A stretch of 64,000 nt of DNA from Tetradesmus obliquus. Taxonomy: Eukaryota > Chlorophyta > Chlorophyceae > Sphaeropleales > Scenedesmaceae. Positions 11,947 to 22,800 of this stretch are shown here, piece by piece; the stretch's first letter is position 1; each line of letters starts with the position of its first letter. A program made the position numbers and the translations under genes. The notes beneath the pieces are model-generated. The model was not told the DNA's origin. It saw only the letters and a list, made by a program, of their open reading frames with translations, and ran no database searches. The DNA is taken from assembly GCA_030272155.1 (NCBI GenBank), contig CP126202.1:1364001-1428000 (forward strand). The letters are read 5' to 3'.

Positions 11947-13240
11947 ATACGTTGGTATAGCACGTCATATGGTTCTTTTTGGGTTGGTTTTTGAGTCAAG
12001 GCATCAAGCATCAACACCACCCAACCACAGGTTTGACTGCAGCTGGAGTCATTGTGCAGTGTTAAAGCGTTGGTGGGCAAGTCCCGCATAAAACGTGCAG
12101 GCTTCCATTATGTTCCATTTGATTTAAGAAGCTTGGTTGCTCACTTTGTATCAGCGGTGCTGTTCCGCGACGTAGAACGTCCTTATGCTTGCACCCAACA
12201 GTGAAGGTACTGCCTCTGCAATTATGGACAGCCCGCCGGAGTCACATGTAATCACAATTTGTGATTCTTATAGGTTGCGTGTATAAAAACTGATTATTTA
12301 AGTGTCTGGCCGACATCATGTGACCAGTGTAACAGGTGCGACTGGTCAAATACATGTGGCACAAGCCCACCACTATCTCAGATAGGAAGCTGCTGACCTG
12401 GCCCCGAGACGCTGAGTTCAATCAATAATGGCCGTATATGAGAACAATGTGCCACACGACAAAGCAAGCTAGCCTGATCAAAGAAGGCAGCCCTGTGCTG
12501 TTCAACGCTGGGCTGGTGCAGCCAACATGGCAGATTTCGGCAGCGGCAGCGTTAACCGATCCCATTGCAAGCCGTGACAAGAGTAGGAGCCTCTAAACCG
12601 CGCACACCCACACCCGCTGCCGTTGTATGCCTCTGGCAGCAGTGCTGCAGCAACAGCAGTACTTCAAGTACAGTGTGCTACAGCAGTACATGTATGCTGG
12701 CCCAGCTGAGTGGTCACCTGCTCCTGTATTCAAGGGTTATAACGTGCATGCAGTTCAATCATTGCAAGTGCATGCAACGCAGCGCATGCTCCTGCCGTTG
12801 CACCCAGGAATGCGTCTCATTACATCATGGTGGAGCTCTGAAATCGAATGATGCATTTTCCTAGCTGGCATTGACGAAGTGCCTTGTGCATCCTGATACA
12901 GATGATAACCGCCAGACCAAAGAGCAACGTGGCCGTGGACATGAAAACTCTGCTGCAGTTTTCACAGCTTGAGAGCCCCACCGCAGCCAAAGAATGCTTG
13001 ATGCCACTGCACAAGACCTAGACTCTTCTCCTTGACACATTGCTTGTGCAAGACACACCAACACCTTATCAACCATCGTAGGCTGCGGGTGCAACCGCAG
13101 CCACTGAGCTGCACGGCACCCAACACACTGCACAGCATGTTGCAGCCGTGCTGCAACAGCAGGCGCAGTACATCATAATCTTCTGGTCAAACCTCACAGC
13201 TGCAGGCTGTGGCTTTCCTGGTAGACCTCCAACAGCCAGT
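11947..13240. other. Intergenic region upstream of the surface-protein gene
   Basis: No convincing exon is seen. Short open frames at 12565-12864 lack motifs. The part next to 11946 should hold the promoter and 5' UTR of the minus-strand gene. Confidence 0.5.
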
Positions 13241-13245
13241 CACCT

Positions 13246-13545
13246 ATGCAGCAGCTCACTTGGCGCCCTCAGTCAAACAAAAGGTCAGCTCCCAAGGGGC
13301 GCAAAAGGCAACTCATATCAGGTCACGCTGCACAGCTGCAGGCTGTACCCCAGCCTGGTGAGACCCTCCTAACCAGGCGATCGTCTCTGAAGAAGACTCT
13401 TCTCATGTATACAGCAGCTCACTTGTTGCTTTCGGTCAAAAAGAAGGTCAACTCTCCTGGAGCATCGCGAAGGTCAACCTTTTGCCACAGCAGCTGCCCA
13501 CCACTGACCCAGCAGCCTGTCACTTCTTGTCACCTTCCCAGCAGC
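13246..13545 (-). repeat. Two decayed copies of the last exon of the barrel-like gene
   Basis: On the minus strand the 3' part of the exon ending at 13546 (coding CWVSGGQLLW...GELSFYLTE) recurs at about 13420-13515 and, shorter, at about 13246-13305. The first still ends AACAAGTGAGC, which reads as a donor. They lie just downstream of the stop codon used in the gene model. Confidence 0.75.
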
Positions 13546-13778
13546 TCATTTGTCGCCCTCAGTGAGGTAGAAGCTCAACTCTCCTGGGGCACCGGGAGCA
13601 GGCGCAACCTTCTTCCACAGCAGCTGCCCACCACTGACCCAACAGAAGCTGCCCGTACCGCCCACAATGCGCAGGTTCACATATGCACCCTCATTGATGC
13701 CGGCACCCACTGCACTGATGCTGCCTGCGCCGTAGCTGCTGTACTTGCCTGGGCCCTGGGTGAACACGCTGCAGCAGG

Positions 13779-13853
<75 letters not shown>

Positions 13854-14070
13854 GACAGAAGTAGGATTCAAGCAGGCTACAGCTGGATGCTGGTCTATTT
13901 GTCGCTGCTGCGTAACGGCTGAGGCCCGCGCCCGCCGCTTCGAACCAGCAGCTGCTTCAAGATCCACTCCATGCGCATAACAGTTGTGTGCAGCATGTCA
14001 CAAGACATGGCGTGCTGGTGCGCTGGCGAGCTGGCACGCTGGCATGCTGGCATGTTGCTGGGTTGATTCA

Positions 14071-14109
<39 letters not shown>

Positions 14110-14830
14110 TGCCAGCCTGATCCTTGGCATGTACTGTTACTGCCGCTGGAGCCCAGCAGCACTGTAAGGTGCATGTGCCCGTCACAGCACTGCTGGCACC
14201 TGCAGAGTACTCATGCGCATCATGCGCATCTGGCACCTCATGCGCATCTAGCACTCGCACAGCACTCACAATGTGACCTGCCAGTTGACGATCGCCTGGT
14301 AGGGGTTGGCAGCGTTCACGAGGCCCATGGAGACACCGCTCCAGTATGCATAGCCAACCTCCTTGCCACCTGCTGTTGGGTCCAAGCTCTTGGCCCTGCA
14401 GGTGCATGATACAGAATGTCTAGGAAAGTGTTATGCACAGTATGCATGCATGCTTTCATCACATGCAGCTGCTGGGTCTAAGCTCTTGGCCCTGCGGGTG
14501 CACAAAACAGAGGGCATGTGAGGCTAGTCATCAGCATGTTTAGAGGTGGTTTGGGGGTTGACTACATGGCGCATGCAGCTGCTGGGTCCAGATTTATGCC
14601 CAGGCCGGTGCATGCAACAGGTGCGCGCCTGTGGAGGCTGCTCGTGACGTGTTTCGGGCATGGTGATGTTGCATGCTCTGTGGTGTGCAAAGAAAACATG
14701 TCATGCAGGGCGTTGGCGTTGATGATGGCGTACTGCAGCAGCAGCAGGGTCCTGCAGGTGTCCTGCAGCGCACGTGCACTGGCAGGTGGCCATGGCGGTA
14801 CAGCACAACTGTTGACAGAGCACCAGCATG

Positions 14831-14866
<36 letters not shown>

Positions 14867-15330
14867 GCTGCTGCTGCTGCTGAGACATGTGTGCACCAGC
14901 TGCTTCTAGTCAAGATGTTGACTGCCTTATTCAAGCCCCATGCGGCAAGGCAGTGTGCAATTTGAAAACTGGCCTGGTCACTAGGTCAACTACGTGATGG
15001 GTGTGGGTGCACCCCGGGCGACTACGAAGTAGACTGGTGGCAAGACGCGTCATGGCCTGCTGCTCACTTCACTGCCACGGTTTCTCCGATGTCCAGCGGT
15101 GAAAATTTGTAAGGCAGCATGAACTCCTCGCCCAGTTTGAAGGAAGGCGCCACAAAGCCCTCCGAAGCAATTATAGTGCCATTGTTCAGAGGTACGGCGT
15201 ATGGCAGGCCACGGCAGGTGCGGCCGGGGTTTCCAGGTTTGTTGCTGCCGTGATCAGGGCGCTTGGCGAAGGCGCCAGTGCTCAACAGCAGCAGCGAGAG
15301 AGCCAGCAACGCGGTTGCACGAGCAGCCAT
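13546..15330 (-). CDS. Secreted small protein resembling the allene-oxide-cyclase/dirigent barrel
   Basis: Exons 15330-15068, 14395-14270 and 13768-13546 join in phase and give 203 aa. Residues 1-22 are a strong signal peptide (ALLALSLLLLSTGAFA). The mature part has CRGLPYAVPLNNG, KEVGYAYWSGVSMGL, QAIVNWQVTFVFTQG, then YVNLRIVGGTGSF and WVSGGQLLW. The alternating strands and the VGGTGsF turn resemble dirigent and allene-oxide-cyclase barrels; this is a resemblance by eye only. A protein of the wall or secretory pathway is expected; no reaction can be assigned. Intron 2 ends in a long (CTG)n run touching the acceptor at 13769. ATG 15330 is the first in-frame start next to the signal peptide; an upstream ATG at 15372 would extend it. 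Confidence 0.6.
13786..13852 (-). repeat. (CTG)n tract abutting a 3' splice site
   Basis: On the minus strand the tract reads CTG repeats, then GTCCTGCTGCAG directly before exon 3 of the barrel-like gene. It replaces an ordinary polypyrimidine tract. Confidence 0.9.
14460..14615 (-). repeat. Decayed copies of barrel-like exon 2 start
   Basis: At about 14465-14510 and 14570-14615 the minus strand repeats the acceptor region and the first codons of the exon at 14395 (coding AKSLDP). Both are short and diverged. Two further CAG/CTG runs lie in the introns at 14070-14106 and 14834-14881. Confidence 0.65.
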
Positions 15331-17226
15331 TGCAGTTGTTTTGCTGGCGGATCTAACACTAAAAGTATTCAAATGTTTTTGTCACAGTCGATCGCTGCAG
15401 CTTGCTGCCAGTGGAGAAGCGACCGAGGTGAGGCTGCACCAGCAGTTGCTCCAAGGAGTCCTGCAGGACTGCAGACTATCTTCAACACAAATGCTTTAAA
15501 CACATTCTTGCATGTATAGCAGTGCGCGTGTTGATTGCAGACAGGTGTTGTGTCGCATGTGTACGAACCATGACACACATGACAGCGAAGTCCTCCCACG
15601 TGCGCTGACTGCTTTCTTTGTCTGCAACACCACGGCATTCGAGCTTTTCAGCTGAAGCGAGTGAACGTTTGCATCGCAAGCGGCTCAGCAACAGGCACCA
15701 ACTCAATCTCCAGCAGTGTGCAGCTGGTTGAGATGCTTACAGGTCTGCTGCTGTTGTTCCAGCACTCCCGAAGCGCTACAGCCAGCGCAGCGGTGCTACA
15801 GCCAGCGCTGCTGCGCAGCTGCACCAGCTCGGCTCCCAAAATAATCAACGTGCACTCTTCATACTATTCACCACCAAACATCACACAGGAACTGCACGCA
15901 GTGCGGTCTGACATACTATGTGCAGTTAGTAACGTTACTAGCAGTTAACTGCAACCAACCTGGCAAAATCACACATGACTCAGCTCGGAGCCCATGCATG
16001 GCCTTTGTACAGTGCTGTACTATATATGAGTTTGGTCCGTGTGCACAGAGTCTCTGGAAGCTGAGTAGGCTGCTTGACAATGAGCCTGCAGGCTGTCATT
16101 CCCTAAAAAATGGCTATGTTGCCGCTGTGTAACACACACATGTAGCAGGCATTCCTATGCTGAGAACGCTTACTTCCTCACATCGTGGCAAGTCCACGAT
16201 GCCCCTAGAGGTTTAGGAAACCACAAAACACAGGCCTCAGTACTCTGTTGGGACCCTCTTGATGCTTGCCAGCGTCACGAGCTGTCACAGCGCAGCGGCT
16301 GCCCTAAGCGCAGCGGCTGCGCTAAGCCGCTCACCATGACAGCAAACGCTTTCAGCCAACATAGGCACCTCAGAATTTCCATATTTCTTGTGCAGTGTGT
16401 CAACAGTACGCTGCAGCACCCCAGCTCAAGGGCACACTCGTCAAACATAAAGCTGGTAAAGCTGGTCCAGGCTATACCACAAAGCCTAGAAGCGCTGCCC
16501 TGCGCAGCATGCCGCTGCAGCAATGCAGCATCAACTCAAACAAACACAACTGTGCACATGCATATGGAGGCTATGCAGCATGGCTGTTGCTGATGCTTTA
16601 TACTGAAGGAGAGCCTTGCCGCTTGATGGCAGCACTGCAGTGCAGCTGCTTGCGCAGCATTATTGTTTGACATGATACCATACACTTCATCAGTGCTGAA
16701 ATAGATATCGCTCCAGGGAGCACCTTGCCAAGTGCAGCTGCAGCCAATGAAATGGTGCAAAATGTCACATCAGCTTGAGTGCGCATATGCACAGGTGCGC
16801 AAGAATGTACTACATTGACGGTCAACTGCAGTGCATAGCCAACTATGTCATGTCGCTGCGTGTGCAGAGTTGTTATTGCTTCATGCATGCTCATATTTTC
16901 ACATGGTTGCATGCACAGGTGTGGAAGCTGTGCCCAGAGTCTGACAGCGTTCTTTATTGCTGTAATGACAATCACGGATAACACTTGTGAGAACTCAACC
17001 CAGACAGATAGCAGCAGCAATTGCTGTATCATGATGCATCATGATGCTGTAATCCCAGTACTTGCCATCATTGACCAAACGTCTCAATCACTTCTCACAG
17101 ATCTACTAGCCGCCAGTCATAGTAATATCGTCAGTGTGGTACACTCCAGTGTCACTCCAGTATCACTCCAGTGTCACTCCAGCATCACTCCAGCGTCACT
17201 CCAGCGTCACTCCCGTGTCACCGCAC
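15331..17226. other. Intergenic region, no gene recognised
   Basis: Only short open frames without motifs on either strand. The left end should hold the promoter of the minus-strand barrel-like gene. An 11-bp minisatellite of the form TCACTCCAGTG lies at about 17146-17222, just past the kinase stop codon. Confidence 0.5.
17146..17222. repeat. 11-bp minisatellite
   Basis: About seven imperfect units of the form TCACTCCAGYR lie in a row, directly downstream of the kinase stop codon at 17227. Confidence 0.9.
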
Positions 17227-19626
17227 CTACCACCCGCCAGCATAGCCAGTCATGCCGTTGTCATCGGTGTGGTACACTCCAGCAGCAGCAACAGCAGCGC
17301 TGCTCAGCTTCCCCTCCTCCCTGCTACTGCCAGCTACGTCCTTCTTGCTGACGCTTTTGGAAGCCAGCTGCGGCAGTAGCTGTTGGGAGCGCTGCATGCT
17401 GGATGAAGCAGCACTAGCCGCCGCATTGGCAGCAGCAGCAGCAGCAGCACCAGGCACCAGCAGCTTTCCCTGCCGGGCATATTCCTGGGAGCTGCGCCGC
17501 TCCGACCTGTCATTTGAGTTGGATCTCTGCACGATGCAGCAGGCAGCGGCACGAGCATAGAGCTGTCAGAACTGCTGAAGACGAACATACGTTAAATGCT
17601 TGCAGATGGTGCGTACATGTGGCGGCCAAAGTTGGGCATCGAAGTCACTGCCCGCCGCACAGACAGTACTTGAAATTGAGGTCCGTACATCTCTGGCTGT
17701 TATTCCGTCTGGCAGAACTGCACACCTGCAAGCAATGTATCCGAGGGTGCTGCAGCATGGCCAGGATGCTTGGTCGCTACCTTGTATCACGACATTGGAT
17801 CAAACCATTTGAGTTTACTGATCGCACCTGGAAACTACGAATCCAGGGGTGCTGCAGCATGGCCAGGATGCTTGGGCGCTTCTCTGGCCGCTGATAATCA
17901 CTCTACTCTCTGCTAGTCATTACTCAAGGTTCTGGTTAGGTTGTTTGCATTTGCAGCAACACGCACCTGGAAGCTGCGTATCCAGGGGTGCTGCAGCATA
18001 GCCAGTATGCTCGGCCGCTTCTCAGGCTGCTTGTGCAGCGCAGCAGCGATGAAGCTTGAGGCAGGCTCTGACATGCGGCTTGGGAAGGCTGGTGCAGCGC
18101 AGTGGATTGCTGCTTCGATGGCGCTGTCGCTTGCACCAGTTGCGGAGAAGGGAGCCCTGGCAGCAGCAGCAGCAGCAGCAGCAGAAGGTGTGCAGCTGTC
18201 AGGTTGGTGGTCATTGTTGTCTACAACGGACTAGGCATGCCACCAGCCCACCACCAGCTGCCCATCAGCTGCCCACCATCAGCCCACCAGCAGCACACCA
18301 GCCCACCACCAGCCCACCATCAGCCCAGCAGCACACCACCAGTCGCAAGCAGCCCACCTGCCCGTGAGCAGCCCATAGCTGACCAATCAACACCGCTAGC
18401 CCACCACCAGCACACCACCAGCACACCAGCGGCCCACAACCACCTGCCCGTGAGCAGCTCATAGCTCAGCACCCCCACAGCCCACGCATCCCCTTACTGG
18501 CTGTAGAACAGCTCCGCGCGGCCCCAGGCTGGCCCACCACCAGCTCACATCAGCACACGTTACTGTGGCACGTGACTGTTAGAGGACATGTGACCTACCT
18601 GCCCGTGAGCAGCTCATAGCTCACCACCCCCACAGCCCACGCATCCCCATACTGGCTGTAGAAGAGCTCCGGGCGGCCCCAGCTGGCCCACCACCAGCTC
18701 ACATCAGCACACGTTACTGTGACACATGATTGTGAGAAGACGTGCAACGTACCTGCCCGTCAGCAGCTCATAGCTCAGCACCCCCACAGCCCACACGTCA
18801 ACAGCCTGGCTGTAGAAGAGCTCTGGGCGGTCCTTGTTGTCCCCAGGCTGCCGCTTCAGCGGGCAGCGCAGCACCTCGGGCGCCATGTAGTCAAGCGTGC
18901 CTGCAAGTGCCAGCAATTGAAACAGCAGGTGACACGAGTGCTGTGGTCCACTAGATGATGCAAGTGTGGCACCTGGCTGGTGCTTCAGCGGGCAGCGCAG
19001 CACCTCAGGAGCAGCGTAGTCAAGCGTGCCTGCATGTGCCAGCGCAGGAAATATGGTGAACTTGAGTTCAACAGACTTTGTTCTTTTACAGCAGACTAGG
19101 CAGTGCACAGTCTGTCCAACTTGTGCGCAGCACCTTGAGCGCCATGAATCCAGCTGGCACGCTTGCAAGCCACAGCATGTTTAAAACCTGTCAAGGTCAG
19201 TACAGCACATTATTCAGCACAGAATTTGACAATCTGGCAGCGTGGCAGCAATTGCAAGCAGCACCTCAGCAGCCACACAGGGCAGCATGTGCTACAGCTC
19301 ACCAACTCGTGTTTCCGCTCGCTCCTCCCTGAGGTTCACTGCCAGGCCAAAACCACTGTCAAGGGCAAGCAAGAGCAACAGTCAACAGCATGCTGCTGCT
19401 GCAGATCACCAACTCGTGTGACCGCTCGCTCCTCCCTCAGGTTTACAGCCAGGCCAAAACCCCTGTCAAGGGCAAGCAAGAGCAACAGTTAACAGCATGC
19501 TGCTGCTGCAACTCACCAACTCGTGTGACCGCTCGCTCCTCCCTCAAGTTTACTGCCAGCCCGAAATCTGCCACCTTGAGCACCATGCCGCTGCTGAACA
19601 GCACGTTCTCAGGCTTGATGTCCCTG

Positions 19627-19669
<43 letters not shown>

Positions 19670-19761
19670 GTGCACAGCCAAGAGCACGGCATACAGCACA
19701 GGCCACCTTGAGCACCATGCCGCTGCTGCACAGCACGTTCTCAGGCTTGATGTCCCTGCGT

Positions 19762-19850
<89 letters not shown>

Positions 19851-22800
19851 CTCATATGGCAGTGAGTATGACACAGCCAGCTCTTCTTTCTGCACAGCAT
19901 TGTCATGCCGTACCGCAGAGATGCAGTCGCAGAGAGACGGCAGAGAGAGATGAACAGTGTGCCTGTTTGTGTGCGCAGTGCGCGAAGACTACGTATACAC
20001 TAGGACCCATGTGCAGTGTGATGCAGACTAGATAACACGCAGCTGTGTGCAATGCCCACAAAGTGCAAGCAGCCACGCATGACGCTGTGCAATGCAGCTA
20101 TCCGTGCAAAGCAGTCACTGACGCATGCACCTGTGCGCAATGCCTGCGGTGTGCAGGTAGTGCACTGCCCTGTGGAAGTGCTGCGGCGCAATGCACACAT
20201 CCACTAATGCACACATCCACCAAGGGCAGTACCCCAAAGCAGTGTATTGAATTGCACTCGCACCTGTGCGCAATGCCCGCAGTATGCAGGTAGTGCACTG
20301 CCCGCAGGAAAGGCTGCAACCCAATGGACACAGCTGTGCCACAGCAGCAGTACACAACCCACTGCACACCCCGCTGTGTGCAACATGACCCACGCGCACG
20401 CACCTGTGCGCAATGCCCGCGGTGTGCAGGTACTGCACCGCTCTCAGAAAGGGCTGCAGCACACTGCACACACCCACGTACGCACTACCGGTAGTGCGGC
20501 AAAGCAATGAAAGGGCTGCAGCACACTGCACATACCCACGTATGCACTACTGGTAGTGCGGCAAAGCAATGATTGCAACCGAACCTCAAAACACGCACCT
20601 GTGCGCAATGCCCGCGGTGTGCAGGTACTGCACCGCTCTCAGAAAGGGCTGCAGCACACTGCACACACCCACGTACGCACTACCGGTAGTGCGGCAAAGC
20701 AATGAAAGGGCTGCAGCACACTGCACATACCCACGTATGCACTACTGGTAGTGCGGCAAAGCAATGATTGCAACCGAACCTCAAAACACGCAACTGTGCG
20801 CAATGCCTGCGGTGTGCAGGTAGTGTATCGCCCTGAGAACGGCTGCAGCACACTGCACAACCACGGCTTCGCACAACACCGGCTTTTCCACCCAACCGCA
20901 TGAGGCAGCCCAATACATACGCACCTGTGTGCAATGCCTGCGGTGTGCAGGTAGTGTATCGCCCGTGCGCAATGCCACGCGCTGTTCTAGTCCTCAGCTA
21001 CAACTTTGCGTTACACAAACCAGTGCACCCGCACCTGTGCGCAATGCCCGCGGTGTGCAGGTAGTGTATCGCCCGCAGGAAGGGCTGCAGCACCAGTGAC
21101 ACCGTCACGCGCTCCGTCAGGCGTCCACTGTTGGCATCCATGAAGGACCACAGGTCGCCGCCACCAGCAAACTCCTGCATATCACGTGCAGTCAGTTGGT
21201 TAGTTGGTTACTCACGACGCACGTGCTGGTAAGGTCACGATGTGGCGTGGAATGACCTGCTGGTGTGACTAGTTTAGTAATTTGCTGGCGACAAAGCAGC
21301 CCAGCATGACTGCTGCATGTCGACCGGCAACCGGGTGCGCTGCAAGTGCATCCTATTCACAGCAGGTGACATGGTACATGTTCCACCACTTCCGTAAGTG
21401 ACACCATAATGGCACCGGCTGCCATGTGCGCACCTGCAGCATCACCACGTTGCCAGCCTCCTGACATGCTGTGGCAAACAACGTGACACATTATCTCAGA
21501 AGTAACACATCCTACATAGCACTGGTCACTGTGCCCGCACCTGCACCATGACCACATTGCCGGCTTCCTGGAATGCTGCGTAGAGTGAGATAATGTTCTC
21601 GTGGTCCACCCAAGCATTTTACATGCTGCAGGATATATACCCCAAGCTGCTTATGTACAAAAGTATTTAGATATAGCACATAACTTGCCACTATGTCACG
21701 TAGCCCAATAAACAGCACAGCAGAGTGTTTGCTGTGCCCGCACCTGCACCATCACCACGTTGCCAGCCTCCTGGAATGCCGCATACAGTGAGATGATGTT
21801 CTCGTGGTCAAGCCCTATGTGCAGCCGCACCTGCAGCAGTACATACATCAGCAGCAAAGCATGAGAGTTGAGCTCAGCTGAACAGCACAGCCTACACATT
21901 TATCGCAGTTGGTGCGGTGTACCGCAGAAGCTGGCTGGTGTGGTCCAGCCCCGTGTGCAGCGGCACCTGCAGCAGCAGCAGCAGCAGTGCGGCACACCCA
22001 TGAGTGTATCACAGCACTGGAGGTGGCAGCATTCAGCGGTGGCAATTTGGGAATGGATTTGCGTATCAAGACAGCAGCTGCTGCACAGGTTTCGAGACGC
22101 TTGCGGGTGCATCGTCGACCGTGCTTCGGCAAACTTGCCCAAGGATGCCGACTCCTGCCACAATACATGCGCACAGTGCACTACGGCATCTCGTGCTTGC
22201 TTGCCGACTTTGTACCAGGCAGGGCACTGTGAAGTACCAGGCAGGGCACTGTGAAGTACCAGGCAGGGCACTGTGAAGAACAAACCCTGAACCACAGATC
22301 AAATGCAGCCCCACCTCTCTCGCCACTTGGTGGCTACTGATGCTGTTGAGCTTGCTCATGTGGTACAGCTTGAGCGCGACTGTGGAGCCTGATACGCGGT
22401 CAAAAGCCTGCAGCAAGAGCACAACACAACGCATCAGATCATGTGTTGCACGGTGTAGGAGCCAGGACAGCGAAATCCGCAGTTTCAGAGCATGCTGTGA
22501 GAACTTCAGCTGTGGATTGCTGTGTGAAATTCAGCTGTGAAGCAGTTAAAAGTGCCGAAATTCCGCAGACCTGCACAAGCAGCTCAGGCTGCGGCAGCAT
22601 GCAATTCCCAGCTGAGTTGACGTCACCTGGTAGCGTTTTAGAGACAGGGCTATAACGTAGGCCAGCAGCTGGGTAGCTGTTACCACCAGAGCCGTCACCC
22701 TTGCAGAAGGTCGAGGCGCAGCCTTCGCGCAGCTTCTTTGGTAATGCGACAGCAGCTAAACTTGCACACTACGGCTGAATGTCAGCAAGAAACATTTCAA

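Noticed and set aside
19390..19953. 187-codon poly-Gln protein on the + strand
   Set aside because: Antisense to kinase exon 8 and its intronic CTG tracts; the apparent repeats are copies of that exon.
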